Shown here: positions 7,972-16,717 of the stretch, piece by piece
Layout of the letters: every line of letters starts with the position of its first letter
Position numbering within the stretch: the first letter of the stretch is position 1
Assembly: GCF_002954545.1 (NCBI RefSeq)
Contig: NZ_MSCH01000003.1
Coordinates: 2,767,991 to 2,831,990, forward strand
Length of the DNA stretch: 64,000 nucleotides
DNA from: Psychrosphaera saromensis
Lineage (GTDB): Bacteria; Pseudomonadota; Gammaproteobacteria; Enterobacterales; Alteromonadaceae
Reading direction: 5' to 3'
Notes under the pieces: model-generated
What the model was told of the DNA's origin: nothing
Database searches by the model: none
The model's input: only the letters and a program-made list of their open reading frames with translations
Made by a program: the position numbers and the translations under genes

Positions 7972-8694
7972 TTAATCTTCAAATTCTGCGTTATGATAAA
8001 CTTCTTGAACGTCTTCACAGTCGTTTAACATATCCATGAATTTTTCAAATACAACCACATCATCGCCTGTAAGCGTTGTCATTGTTGTTGGTACCCAAGA
8101 AATGTCTTCTACGTCAAACTCAATATCTTTATATTCTGCTTGAAGTGCTGTTTTTACGTTGTAGAACTCAGTGTGTGGTGCGTAAACTGAAATCTTGCCA
8201 TCTTCTACTTCAACGTCTGTTACGTCTACGTCAGCCATCATTAGCGCTTCTAAAACTGCCTCGTCATCATCACCGTCAAATACAAACACAGCTAAATGAT
8301 CAAACATGTGAGCAGCTGAACCTTGCGCACCAATTTTTGAATGCGTTTTAGTAAAACAGTTACGTACTTCCATGATAGTACGGTTGTTGTTGTCAGTTAG
8401 ACAATCCACAATCACCATACAGCTGCCAGGTCCAAAACCTTCATAACGTGCTGGTGAATAATCTTCACCGCCGCCGCCAGCCGCTTTATCTAATGCGTTT
8501 TTGATAACATGAGCAGGAACCTGATCTTTTTTAGCACGGTCCATTAAGCTACGTAATGCTAAATTTCCGTCTGGATCACTACCACCGTTTTTAGCAACAA
8601 CGTAAATTTCTTTACCATATTTAGAATACACTTTTGTTTTTGCATTAGCCGTTTTGGCCATTGAATCTTTACGGTTTTGGTATGCTCTGCCCAT
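7972..8694 (-). CDS. YebC/PmpR (TACO1) family protein, YeeN-like
   Basis: The 240-residue acidic protein belongs to the YebC/PmpR family. Members act as DNA-binding regulators or, as shown more recently for some, relieve ribosome stalling. Recognisable segments are [14 protein letters not shown] at the start, [15 protein letters not shown] near residue 48, the [19 protein letters not shown] core near 85-105, and the C-terminal [14 protein letters not shown]. The N-terminus (MGRAYQNRK rather than MAGHSKWAN) resembles the YeeN branch. The gene stands alone with its own terminator. Which of the two proposed activities applies cannot be told from sequence. Confidence 0.88.
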   Translation of the reverse strand: MGRAYQNRKDSMAKTANAKTKVYSKYGKEIYVVAKNGGSDPDGNLALRSLMDRAKKDQVPAHVIKNALDKAAGGGGEDYSPARYEGFGPGSCMVIVDCLTDNNNRTIMEVRNCFTKTHSKIGAQGSAAHMFDHLAVFVFDGDDDEAVLEALMMADVDVTDVEVEDGKISVYAPHTEFYNVKTALQAEYKDIEFDVEDISWVPTTMTTLTGDDVVVFEKFMDMLNDCEDVQEVYHNAEFED

Positions 8695-8876
8695 CTTAAT
8701 CTCTTCTTTAATGTTCTAACTTAAAATTATACTAACCTAAAAACATCAGTAATAAACACGCTTGGTTACTGATATTCTCTATAAATAATAGGTCGTTAAA
8801 TTAATCTATTTTGACAAAAATTTAAATCTAAATGTGTCATTATTTTTAAACACAGCCGATTTAACAAGGCGTTGTT

Positions 8877-9104
8877 CTATTTTTCTACAACTACAATCTG
8901 ATATTGCTCGCCTGCAAGAGTCACTATGTCGCCGTCTCTTACTTTTCTGCGCGTTTGTACAACAACTTTGCCATTTAAACGTACTTGTCCGTCTGCAATA
9001 ACAAGTTTGGCATGACCGCCACTTTCAACTAAATTTTCAAACTTAAGAAATTTGTTCAGTTCGATGTATTCAGTTGTGATCTCAACTAGGTTTATTTGGC
9101 TCAT
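8877..9104 (-). CDS. S4-domain RNA-binding protein, YbcJ-like
   Basis: These 75 residues form essentially a single S4 RNA-binding fold: FLKFENLVESGGHAKLVIAD followed by GQVRLNGKVVVQTRRKVRDG and a final beta strand. YbcJ of E. coli has the same size and composition. Such free-standing S4 proteins are thought to bind structured RNA, for example on ribosomal particles; the partner is unknown. The gene is monocistronic between the yebC-type gene and the tRNA cluster. Confidence 0.85.
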   Translation of the reverse strand: MSQINLVEITTEYIELNKFLKFENLVESGGHAKLVIADGQVRLNGKVVVQTRRKVRDGDIVTLAGEQYQIVVVEK

Positions 9105-9132
9105 TAGGGTTCCGTAAAACGTAATTTATCTT

Positions 9133-9172
9133 ATACCAATTGTATTAATGCATTGATTAGTTCAATTGGTAT
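9133..9172. repeat. Perfect 10-bp inverted repeat with 20-nt spacer
   Basis: ATACCAATTG (9133-9142) and CAATTGGTAT (9163-9172) are perfect complements around TATTAATGCATTGATTAGTT. The element lies just upstream of the S4 gene in an otherwise empty 291-bp gap. ACCAATTG-type palindromes are common in genomes of this group and may be a dispersed repeat rather than an operator. Confidence 0.5.
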
Positions 9173-9395
9173 TATTGTTATAATCGGCTTTGATTATACC
9201 AGTGGCATTATTCAAAGCTTTGCTTTGCGCACATTATACAGATATAACAATTTTGTTTTTGATTTATTCTGGGAATTTATTAGGGTATTTGAAATAAAAT
9301 GATGATTGAAGCTAAAAGAATTAGGATTTTTTAATATTAGTTGGAATAAATGATATTGGCTTTGATCTTAATACTAGAAGAGGTAAACGGAAGTT

Positions 9396-9471
9396 TGGAG
9401 CGAGTAACGAGGCTCGAACTCGTGACCTATACCTTGGCAAGGTATCGCTCTACCAGCTGAGCTATACTCGC
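9396..9471 (-). tRNA. tRNA-Gly (GCC), copy 4
   Basis: This 76-nt gene includes an encoded CCA. The acceptor stem pairs GCGAGTA with TACTCGC, the anticodon is GCC in CTTGCCAAGG, and the T-loop is GTTCGAGCC. It is identical to the copies ending at 9742, 9871 and 10188, and is the last gene of the tRNA transcript. Confidence 0.97.
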
Positions 9472-9526
9472 ATCACATATTAATAACTACTGGTATGTTG
9501 TTATTAAGTTTTCTTCTCCTGGAAAA

Positions 9527-9613
9527 TGGTGCCCGGAGACGGACTTGAACCGTCACGCCCTGTTGAGCGAGGGATTTTAAATCCCTTGTGTCTACCGATT
9601 CCACCACCCGGGC
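9527..9613 (-). tRNA. tRNA-Leu (TAA), copy 2
   Basis: This 87-nt class II tRNA has a long variable arm and encoded CCA. The acceptor GCCCGGG pairs with the 3' strand TCCGGGC (one G-T pair), and the anticodon is TAA in ATTTAAAAT. It is identical to 9876-9962. Confidence 0.97.
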
Positions 9614-9666
9614 TAGCAGGAAGTTTTTTATAGTTGGTATCGTTGAACCAACTTTCCAAATAAATT

Positions 9667-9742
9667 TGGAGCGAGTAACGAGGCTCGAACTCGTGACCTA
9701 TACCTTGGCAAGGTATCGCTCTACCAGCTGAGCTATACTCGC
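9667..9742 (-). tRNA. tRNA-Gly (GCC), copy 3
   Basis: This 76-nt gene has encoded CCA and is identical to the other three glycine copies in this cluster. It forms a Leu-Gly unit with the neighbouring leucine gene. Confidence 0.97.
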
Positions 9743-9795
9743 AATAATGCAATTTGTTTCTATGTTCTCAAGTTTGACCAATTCCAAATAAAATT

Positions 9796-9871
9796 TGGAG
9801 CGAGTAACGAGGCTCGAACTCGTGACCTATACCTTGGCAAGGTATCGCTCTACCAGCTGAGCTATACTCGC
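9796..9871 (-). tRNA. tRNA-Gly (GCC), copy 2
   Basis: This is a 76-nt gene with encoded CCA and anticodon GCC. Its 5' end is only 4 nt from the CCA end of the preceding leucine gene (9876-9962), so processing of the two must be close-coupled. Confidence 0.97.
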
Positions 9872-9875
9872 AAAT

Positions 9876-9962
9876 TGGTGCCCGGAGACGGACTTGAACC
9901 GTCACGCCCTGTTGAGCGAGGGATTTTAAATCCCTTGTGTCTACCGATTCCACCACCCGGGC
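9876..9962 (-). tRNA. tRNA-Leu (TAA), copy 1
   Basis: This is an 87-nt gene with encoded CCA, anticodon TAA and a long variable arm. It corresponds in position to leuZ of the E. coli glyW-cysT-leuZ operon. Confidence 0.97.
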
Positions 9963-9988
9963 AAACACTTTTTTACTACCAGAAATCT

Positions 9989-10062
9989 TGGAGGCGGGTC
10001 CCGGAGTCGAACCGAGGTCCACGGATTTGCAATCCGCTGCATAGCCACTCTGCCAACCCGCC
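9989..10062 (-). tRNA. tRNA-Cys (GCA)
   Basis: This 74-nt gene has encoded CCA. The acceptor GGCGGGT pairs with ACCCGCC and the anticodon is GCA in ATTGCAAAT. It corresponds in position to cysT of E. coli. Confidence 0.97.
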
Positions 10063-10112
10063 TTACTTGATGATTTACAAAGTAGCCATACCTTATAAAC
10101 CAATCAAAAATT

Positions 10113-10188
10113 TGGAGCGAGTAACGAGGCTCGAACTCGTGACCTATACCTTGGCAAGGTATCGCTCTACCAGCTGAGCTATACTCGC
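10113..10188 (-). tRNA. tRNA-Gly (GCC), copy 1
   Basis: This is the first tRNA of the cluster: 76 nt, encoded CCA, anticodon GCC. It corresponds in position to glyW downstream of pgsA in E. coli. Confidence 0.97.
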
Positions 10189-10228
10189 AAATCTTGATTT
10201 CTGTTTGTCCTCTCAGACAACGAGGGGC

Positions 10229-10256
10229 ATTCTACCTTTCTACCTTTGGGAGTCAA
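10229..10256 (-). promoter_or_regulatory. Promoter of the seven-gene tRNA operon
   Basis: The minus strand reads TTGACT, 16 nt, TAGAAT, followed by a GC-rich GCCCC. This ends about 40 nt before the first tRNA. A near-consensus promoter with a GC-rich discriminator is typical of stable-RNA operons under growth-rate control. Confidence 0.8.
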
Positions 10257-10323
10257 CATCAAATTTAAATAAAAATGACATTTTCATACTGTTTGATGAT
10301 TTTTTAGCTTTTAAGGTTAAAAA

Positions 10324-10917
10324 TCAGTCTTTTTTATCAGAAATATATGGCCAAGCCGCTTTAAAATAAATTAATAGTGACCAAATTGTTAATGCAGTCG
10401 CCGAATATAAGAACACATAAGTTGCAACATCCAACATTGGACCCAATAACCAACCTTCAAATACCCAATATTCATTTGGACGCCACAATAATCCCATTAA
10501 GGCTAACATTTGTACGGCCGTTTTATATTTACCCACGGTACTAACGGCAACACCTGCTCGATTTCCCATTTCTGCCATCCATTCACGTAATGCAGAAACC
10601 GCTAATTCTCGACCAACAATAATAATGGCCGGTATTGTTACCCAAGGATTTGAATAATCATCAACAACAACGATAAAGGCAACCGCCACCATTACTTTAT
10701 CAGCTACTGGGTCGAAGAAAGCGCCAAACGGGGTTGATTGGTCTAACTTACGAGCTAAATACCCATCTAACGCGTCGGTTATTGATGCAACCCAAAATAC
10801 AGCAAAGGTGACAAAGTACTTCCAAGGGTATATTTCTACAGGTAAATAATAGAAATAAACCATAACTGGAATTAAAAAGATTCGAAATGAGGTGAGTATG
10901 TTTGGGATATTCCACAT
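10324..10917 (-). CDS. pgsA: CDP-diacylglycerol--glycerol-3-phosphate 3-phosphatidyltransferase
   Basis: PgsA makes phosphatidylglycerophosphate, the committed step to phosphatidylglycerol and cardiolipin, in the inner membrane. The 197-residue protein has the CDP-alcohol phosphotransferase signature DALDGYLARKLDQST followed by GAFFDPVADK (pattern DGxxAR...GxxxDxxxD) near residues 47-70. About four to five membrane helices are visible. It starts MWNIPNILTSFRIFLIP, as in E. coli. It lies 47 nt downstream of uvrC, and the uvrY-uvrC-pgsA-tRNA order is conserved in gammaproteobacteria. Confidence 0.95.
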   Translation of the reverse strand: MWNIPNILTSFRIFLIPVMVYFYYLPVEIYPWKYFVTFAVFWVASITDALDGYLARKLDQSTPFGAFFDPVADKVMVAVAFIVVVDDYSNPWVTIPAIIIVGRELAVSALREWMAEMGNRAGVAVSTVGKYKTAVQMLALMGLLWRPNEYWVFEGWLLGPMLDVATYVFLYSATALTIWSLLIYFKAAWPYISDKKD

Positions 10918-10964
10918 AAATTAAAACTACTTATAATTATAAATACTGGACGAATGATGCCTAT

Positions 10965-12797
10965 TTAATCTTTATCATGCAAGAAAGCATGTATTTCTAA
11001 CGCTAATTGTTTACTAATTCCGGAAACCTTAGCAATTTGTTCAGATTTCGCCGCTTTCAAGCCTTGTAACCCGCCAAAGTTTTTTAACAACATTTGACGG
11101 CGTTTAGCGCCAATACCCGGAATATCTTGTAATATTGACGTGGTTTTAGCTTTACCACGCTTTGCTCTGTGTCCTGTTATCGCGAATCGGTGTGATTCAT
11201 CACGAATAAATTGAATTAAATGTAATGCTGGAGACGACTTTGGCATATGGACTTCAATTTCACCGCCATTCATAAATAACGTTTCTAACCCTGGCTTTCT
11301 GCCCTCGCCTTTGGCAATACCAACGATTACGGGTGCTTTTTCCAATGTCCAATCGGCAAAAAAAGCTTCTGCTTTATTAAGCTGGCCTTTACCACCGTCA
11401 ATAAACAAGATATCTGGTACTTTATTTACGTCTGTCACTTTTGCATAACGTTTCTCTAATGCAAACGCCATAGCACCATAATCGTCGCCGCCTTTTACCC
11501 CTTTTACGTTATAACGTCGATATTCTGATTTAACGGGTCCTTCTGGACCAAATACAACACAAGACGCGATTGGATACTCACCAAAGGTATGACTGATATC
11601 AAAACATTCCATACGTTCGATTTTAGGTAGTTTTAAAAACTCCGATAATTCTTTGTATTTTGAACTCATGGCTCTGCCATCTGCCAGCTTTGTGGCTAAA
11701 TCTATATCTGCATTTTTTTGCGCTAATTGATAATACTGATACTTTTCGCCACGCTGTGCAGTAACAAGTTCAACTTTACTACCACGGACCAGTTCAATTG
11801 CTTGGGCTAACTCAGGAAGATTTTCAGTCAACTCAGGCACAACTATGGTTTTAGGAATATTCTGTCCACCAATAGCATTTAAGTAAAACTGCATAATGAA
11901 GGAGGAAATTATCTCACTCGGTTCAGAATTAGTTGGCACTTTAGGGGAATAGTTTTTACTGCCTAATACTTTTTGATCTCGTATGTATAACACATGAACC
12001 GAGGCTAGACCTTTGTTACTGGAAAATGCCAGTACATCTATTTCTTCTATATTACCGCTTACATTTTGCTGTTCAGTCACTTTTTGCAATGTAGAGATTT
12101 GATCTCGATATAAAGCGGCATTTTCAAAATTTAATTGTTCGCTAGCGCGCTCCATATTGCCAATTAAGTGTTTGATCACATCTTGGCTTTTCCCAGACAA
12201 AAATTGTTTAACTAGATTAATTTGCTCGTTGTAGTCTTCATCCGTCACATAACCTTCAATACAAGGCGCTAAACATCGTTTTAATTGATGTTGTAAACAA
12301 GGTCTTGAGCGAGCTTTATAAAAGGAGTCTTCACATTGTCTAACCGGAAATACTTTTTGCATAATGCGTAGGCTTTCCCACACAGCACCAGCACTTGGAA
12401 ACGGGCCAAAGTATTCGCCCTTATGGCGTTTAGCCCCTCGGTGCATCGCAATTCTAGGATGCCTATGGTCGGTTACTAAGATATACGGGTAGGACTTATC
12501 ATCCCTTAATAAAATATTATATTTAGGTTGGTATTCTTTTATTAAGTTATTTTCAAGAATTAGCGCTTCGGTTTCTGAGCCAGTCACGGTTATTTCAATT
12601 GTGACTATTTGCGCTACTAATGCCTTGGTTTTAGTACTGTTTACTTCTTTTCTAAAATAGCTGGCTAATCTGTTTTTTAGATTTTTAGCTTTACCAACAT
12701 AGATGACAGTACTTGAGTCATCATACATTCGGTATACGCCAGGTTTAGACGTAACGGATTTTAAAAAAGATTGGTGATCAAAAGAGGGTGTATTCAT
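10965..12797 (-). CDS. uvrC: UvrABC excinuclease subunit C
   Basis: UvrC makes both incisions around bulky DNA lesions in nucleotide excision repair. The 610-residue protein has its domains in the usual order. These are the GIY-YIG nuclease (SKPGVYRMYDDSSTVIYVGK near residue 17), a cysteine-containing segment (CLQHQLKRCLAPC near 167), a UVR motif near 205-240, the RNase H-like 5' nuclease with ECFDISHTFGEYPIASCVVF near 395, and a C-terminal helix-hairpin-helix pair (ILQDIPGIGAKRRQMLL). Length matches the family (610 in E. coli). It starts 18 nt after uvrY ends and is probably co-transcribed with it. Confidence 0.97.
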   Translation of the reverse strand: MNTPSFDHQSFLKSVTSKPGVYRMYDDSSTVIYVGKAKNLKNRLASYFRKEVNSTKTKALVAQIVTIEITVTGSETEALILENNLIKEYQPKYNILLRDDKSYPYILVTDHRHPRIAMHRGAKRHKGEYFGPFPSAGAVWESLRIMQKVFPVRQCEDSFYKARSRPCLQHQLKRCLAPCIEGYVTDEDYNEQINLVKQFLSGKSQDVIKHLIGNMERASEQLNFENAALYRDQISTLQKVTEQQNVSGNIEEIDVLAFSSNKGLASVHVLYIRDQKVLGSKNYSPKVPTNSEPSEIISSFIMQFYLNAIGGQNIPKTIVVPELTENLPELAQAIELVRGSKVELVTAQRGEKYQYYQLAQKNADIDLATKLADGRAMSSKYKELSEFLKLPKIERMECFDISHTFGEYPIASCVVFGPEGPVKSEYRRYNVKGVKGGDDYGAMAFALEKRYAKVTDVNKVPDILFIDGGKGQLNKAEAFFADWTLEKAPVIVGIAKGEGRKPGLETLFMNGGEIEVHMPKSSPALHLIQFIRDESHRFAITGHRAKRGKAKTTSILQDIPGIGAKRRQMLLKNFGGLQGLKAAKSEQIAKVSGISKQLALEIHAFLHDKD

Positions 12798-12815
12798 TTT
12801 AATGTAATAGACAAG

Positions 12816-13463
12816 TTATAGCTTATCCATATCTAACATTCCGTATCGAATTGCCATATGGGTTAATTCAACATCATTACTAATATTTAGTTTTTCAAAC
12901 ATGCGGTATCGATAACTGTTAATCGTCTTTGAACTTAAATTAAGTTGATCCGCTATGCTCTGCACCTTCTCACCTTTAGTGATCATTAGCATAATTTGCA
13001 GTTCACGCTCAGATAAGGTCTCAAACGGTTTGTCGTCTTTTACACCGTTAAATTGATTTAACGCGATTTGCTGGGCAATGTCAGGAGCAATATAGCGCTG
13101 GCCAACATTAACCGCTTTAATAGCTGAGATCATTTCATCAGGGCCGGTCATTTTAGTTAAAAAACCATGGGCGCCTATTTGCATAACTTTAGATGGGAAA
13201 GGGTCTTCGGCATGAACAGTCAAAATAATGATTTTGATATCTGGGCAATAACGCAGTATTTTTTTAGTGGCTTCTAATCCACCAATACCCGGCATATTCA
13301 TGTCCATCAATACGACGTCTGGTTCATTGGCTCGGCAAAATTGGAATGCAGCTTCACCCGTCGACTCTTCGCCAACGACTTTTAAACCACGAACATCATC
13401 TACTATGCGTTTAATGCCTGTTCTGACTAATTCGTGATCGTCTACTAATAAAACGTTGATCAA
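12816..13463 (-). CDS. uvrY: Two-component response regulator UvrY/GacA/VarA
   Basis: This is the response regulator paired with a BarA/GacS-type kinase; it switches on Csr-type small RNAs that titrate CsrA. The 215 residues comprise a receiver domain with DDHE near residue 8 and the phospho-acceptor aspartate in VVLMDMNMPG near 54, then a LuxR-type helix-turn-helix (LSERELQIMLMITKG through SSKTINSYRYRMFEKL). The start codon is TTG at 13463 with GGAG about 10 nt upstream. E. coli uvrY also starts with TTG. It heads the uvrY-uvrC-pgsA gene group. The kinase gene is not in this window. Confidence 0.95.
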   Translation of the reverse strand: MINVLLVDDHELVRTGIKRIVDDVRGLKVVGEESTGEAAFQFCRANEPDVVLMDMNMPGIGGLEATKKILRYCPDIKIIILTVHAEDPFPSKVMQIGAHGFLTKMTGPDEMISAIKAVNVGQRYIAPDIAQQIALNQFNGVKDDKPFETLSERELQIMLMITKGEKVQSIADQLNLSSKTINSYRYRMFEKLNISNDVELTHMAIRYGMLDMDKL

Positions 13464-13550
13464 TTAAGAAACTCCAAACCTATTTATCAAACGAAAGTAA
13501 CATAATAATGTTACGTCGGAAATCTGTTTTTATGACTATAACTTTTTGCG

Positions 13551-14192
13551 TTAACGGACTGCATCATATTGATTTTCTGGTGCAGCATCAATAAATGCAG
13601 GTAATGAACGACAATATTTTACTATTTTGACAATTTGCGGATAAGGCGTCATGTCTAATTTAAAGCGTTCTGCATTATAAACTTGCGGCACTAAACATAT
13701 ATCAGCCCATGTTGGACTATCGCCAAAGCAGCACAGACCAGAGGTTGTAGTTAAACTTTTTTCTAAACTAGTAAAACCAACTTGCAACCAATGTAACATC
13801 CAATCAACTTTGCCCTGCTCATCTTGCTGTAATTCAGCGGCCAGATGCTGCAAAACTCTTAAATTATTTAACGGATGAATTTCACAGGCAATATCAAGCG
13901 CAATAGCACGACACAACATCTGTTGTTCTAAAGTCTTTGGTAACAATGCAGTTTCTGGATACTTTTGTTCTAAATACTCAAGTATTGCCATTGATTGATT
14001 TAGCTTAAAATCACCATCGACTAAGGTGGGTACTAATTCATTTGGATTTAATGTTTGATAGTCACTCTGGTGCTGCTCTCCGCCATTTTTAACTAAATGC
14101 ACAGATTGATGTTCACAACTCAATTGTTTTAAATTGAGTGCAATTCTTACCCTGTAAGCGGCAGACGAGCGCCAGTAGCCAAATAACTTCAT
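13551..14192 (-). CDS. maiA: Maleylacetoacetate isomerase, zeta-class glutathione transferase
   Basis: This enzyme isomerises maleylacetoacetate to fumarylacetoacetate with glutathione in tyrosine and phenylalanine degradation. The 213 residues start MKLFGYWRSSAAYRVRIALN; the SSAAYRVR stretch corresponds to the active-site SSCSxRVR motif, with the cysteine position occupied by alanine. The cis-proline NPNELVPTL and the PxSMAILEYL-like NQSMAILEYLEQKYP are also present. The gene starts 3 nt after the tyrR stop, so tyrR and maiA are likely one operon. The fumarylacetoacetase and homogentisate dioxygenase genes are not in the window. A general glutathione transferase role is the alternative. Confidence 0.85.
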   Translation of the reverse strand: MKLFGYWRSSAAYRVRIALNLKQLSCEHQSVHLVKNGGEQHQSDYQTLNPNELVPTLVDGDFKLNQSMAILEYLEQKYPETALLPKTLEQQMLCRAIALDIACEIHPLNNLRVLQHLAAELQQDEQGKVDWMLHWLQVGFTSLEKSLTTTSGLCCFGDSPTWADICLVPQVYNAERFKLDMTPYPQIVKIVKYCRSLPAFIDAAPENQYDAVR

Positions 14193-14195
14193 ACG

Positions 14196-15761
14196 TTAGA
14201 CTTTAATACTTTTTTTATTAATATCGTATTCACGTAATTTATTCGCAATCGCGGTATGACTTAAGCCTAACTTTTTAGCTAATAATCTTGAACTTGGATA
14301 CGCTGGATATAACTTACGTAATAAGCCAGCTTCAAAACGTTTAACCGCTTGATCTAGCGTGCCTTCAAATTCTTTTTCTAAATAGCCAAACTCGTTAGTA
14401 TAGGTTGGTAACTCTAACGTTTCTTTCTCTACTATGTCGGTATCGAGTAAGCTTATCGCGCGATAAATCGCGTTTTCAATTTGACGAGTATTTCCCGGCC
14501 ACGGATAGTTTTGAATATAATCACTGCAGTTTTTAGAAATCGTCGGTGCTGGTTTGCCTAATTCATTAGAAAAACGCTGCACAAAATGTTGAGCCAATGG
14601 CAATATATCTTGTTTACGGTCACGCAGTGGTGGGATTTGAATACTTAATACATTGAGTCTGTAATATAAATCTTCTCTAAACAGCCCTTCTTGTACCATG
14701 TTAGCTAAGTCTTTTTGCGTGGCGCATATAACTCTTACATCTACATGAACTTCGTTTTCATCGGCAACTCTGCGGAATGTGCCGTTTTGTAAAAAACGAA
14801 TAAGTTTAGTTTGTAGTTCCGTAGACATTTCACCGACTTCATCTAAAAATACGGTGCCGCCAGCTGCTTGTTCAAAAATACCACGTTTGCCAACTTCGTC
14901 GGCGCCTGGGTATGCATTAGGACCATAACCAAACAACTCACTTTCAGCTACGTTATCAGGCAATGAAGCACAGCTAAGCGCTAAGAATGAATGTTCTGAA
15001 CGGTCGCTAGCATCGTGACAAGCTCTAGCAATAAGTTCTTTGCCTGTGCCTGTTTCACCTTGGATAAGTATTGGTGCATCAAGTTGAGACATTTTTTTAG
15101 CTTCGCGGATAACGCGTCGCATACTGGTGCTGTTGGCTAATATGTTGACAAAAGATTCGTTATTGTCATCTCTAAAAGCATTAATTTGTTGGCCTAAACG
15201 CGTGTGTGATTTTAAATTCACAACGGCACCAACTAATTGAACAATGCCCTCTTCATCCGTCACATTAATCGGCAATACATCGGTAACAAACTCTTCGTTA
15301 TTCCCCGTTAGTTTCAATGTTTGCGCTAGAACTTCTTTACCTTCTAACCATTTTACAAAGTTAAAGCCTTTTAATAGGCTTTGTAATGGTTGTCCTATGA
15401 CTTCATCTTCACTTCTACCTAGGTCAACTAACGAGGCTTGATTGGCCGTTAAAATATTACCTCTGTTATCAATTGAGATAACGCCATCTGGTAAAATTCT
15501 TAATAAGGTCACTAACTCATTATGCTCTCTTTCATAAGGCAATGAATTCGTTGTTTTTACATCTGTGACGCCTTCGATACGTCTAATAGCGACCATAACT
15601 CGTTGAAATGATTCAAATTCAATTTGAGGAAAAGCGACATATAAACAACGAGAGTTTTTATCAAATTCGATACCTTTTAAATCGATATCATATTCAACCA
15701 AATTATTTAATACTTCTTTGGCTAGACCCATTCGGTCTTCGCAAGCAATTTGTAAACGCAT
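14196..15761 (-). CDS. tyrR: Aromatic amino acid regulator TyrR
   Basis: TyrR represses or activates genes for aromatic amino acid metabolism in response to tyrosine, phenylalanine and tryptophan. The 521 residues show an N-terminal ACT domain (MRLQIACEDRMGLAKEVL), a PAS domain (residues about 80-185), an AAA+ domain with Walker A GETGTGKELIARAC near 235 and Walker B, and a C-terminal helix-turn-helix (SRLLAKKLGLSHTAIANKL). The sigma-54 contact loop GAFTGA is replaced by NAYPGA. This fits TyrR, which works with sigma-70 rather than sigma-54. It lies downstream of phhA and ahead of maiA, and probably regulates both. Confidence 0.93.
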   Translation of the reverse strand: MRLQIACEDRMGLAKEVLNNLVEYDIDLKGIEFDKNSRCLYVAFPQIEFESFQRVMVAIRRIEGVTDVKTTNSLPYEREHNELVTLLRILPDGVISIDNRGNILTANQASLVDLGRSEDEVIGQPLQSLLKGFNFVKWLEGKEVLAQTLKLTGNNEEFVTDVLPINVTDEEGIVQLVGAVVNLKSHTRLGQQINAFRDDNNESFVNILANSTSMRRVIREAKKMSQLDAPILIQGETGTGKELIARACHDASDRSEHSFLALSCASLPDNVAESELFGYGPNAYPGADEVGKRGIFEQAAGGTVFLDEVGEMSTELQTKLIRFLQNGTFRRVADENEVHVDVRVICATQKDLANMVQEGLFREDLYYRLNVLSIQIPPLRDRKQDILPLAQHFVQRFSNELGKPAPTISKNCSDYIQNYPWPGNTRQIENAIYRAISLLDTDIVEKETLELPTYTNEFGYLEKEFEGTLDQAVKRFEAGLLRKLYPAYPSSRLLAKKLGLSHTAIANKLREYDINKKSIKV

Positions 15762-15919
15762 ATATCGTCAATGACCTTAATTGAAATTCATAGTTAAACG
15801 CTAAGGATTGTAAACCTAAATGAACGGAATTGGCAGCTATTAAATTTAGAAATAATAAACAAATAATTTCAACAAAATAAATACCTTACTTTGTTGAAAT
15901 TAAATCAGTTAATTCATTT

Positions 15920-16714
15920 TCATGCTGCATTCTTGGGGGGAAATCTTGGTGGAAACAGACCTAACTCCATGGCTTCTTTTACATGAGCCATTAAGTCTAG
16001 TTTTGATAATTCCATTAAATCGTTAATATCTTCAATCGTATAATACAAAGGTTGCATAATGTCGATACGATAAGGCGTTCTAAACACATCGATTAAATTT
16101 AGTCTATCTCGGCTTGGAACATCCGAACGAAAAGCGTACTCTGTCTCGCCAGGTGAAGATAAAATACCGCCACCGTAGATTCTAAGTTGGTCGCCCTTTT
16201 TCATTAAACCAAATTCTACCGTAAACCAATATAAACGGGCTAAATACACACGTTCTTCTTTGGTTGCAGCCAAGCCTAATTGCCCGTACTTATGAGTGAA
16301 CTCAGAAAATGCAGGATTGGTTAACATAGCACAATGGCCAAAGATCTCATGAAATATATCCGGCTCTTGCAAGTAATCAAACTCTTCACGGGTACGAATA
16401 AAGGTAGCTACTGGAAATTTCTTTTCAGCCAACAATTTGAAAAATGATTCAAAGTTAATTAACGCCGGAACTTCAGCACATTGCCAGCCCGTTGTTTCTA
16501 GTAAAACTTTGCTCACTTCATGTAACTGCGGAATTCTATCCAGTGGTAAATTAAGCTTATCTAAGCCAACAAAAAACTCATCGCAAGCTTTGCCTTTAAT
16601 ACACTCAAGCTGACGTTCTACAAGCTCTTGCCAGATACTATTCTCGTCGTCGCTCCAATCAATGTTGCCATTTTCGTCGGACTGTCTTGAGGTGTAACTT
16701 GATGCTTTACTCAT
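15920..16714 (-). CDS. phhA: Phenylalanine-4-hydroxylase
   Basis: This non-haem iron, pterin-dependent monooxygenase converts phenylalanine to tyrosine. The 264 residues match the bacterial single-domain enzymes (about 262 in Pseudomonas). Iron ligands are visible: two histidines in FHEIFGHCAML near residue 123 and the glutamate in LYWFTVEFGLM near 169. The gene begins 3 nt after the megL stop, so it is translated from the megL transcript. No pterin carbinolamine dehydratase (phhB) gene follows, unlike in Pseudomonas; the next gene is tyrR after a 158-nt gap. Confidence 0.95.
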   Translation of the reverse strand: MSKASSYTSRQSDENGNIDWSDDENSIWQELVERQLECIKGKACDEFFVGLDKLNLPLDRIPQLHEVSKVLLETTGWQCAEVPALINFESFFKLLAEKKFPVATFIRTREEFDYLQEPDIFHEIFGHCAMLTNPAFSEFTHKYGQLGLAATKEERVYLARLYWFTVEFGLMKKGDQLRIYGGGILSSPGETEYAFRSDVPSRDRLNLIDVFRTPYRIDIMQPLYYTIEDINDLMELSKLDLMAHVKEAMELGLFPPRFPPKNAA

Positions 16715-16717
16715 TAC

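Noticed and set aside
9504-10177. Open reading frames on both strands across the tRNA cluster
   Set aside because: They are translations of repeated tRNA sequence; the tRNAs explain every base of them.
15809-15826. A TyrR box in the tyrR leader (TGTAAACCTAAATGAACG)
   Set aside because: The first arm is good but the second has several mismatches, so it does not stand out from background.
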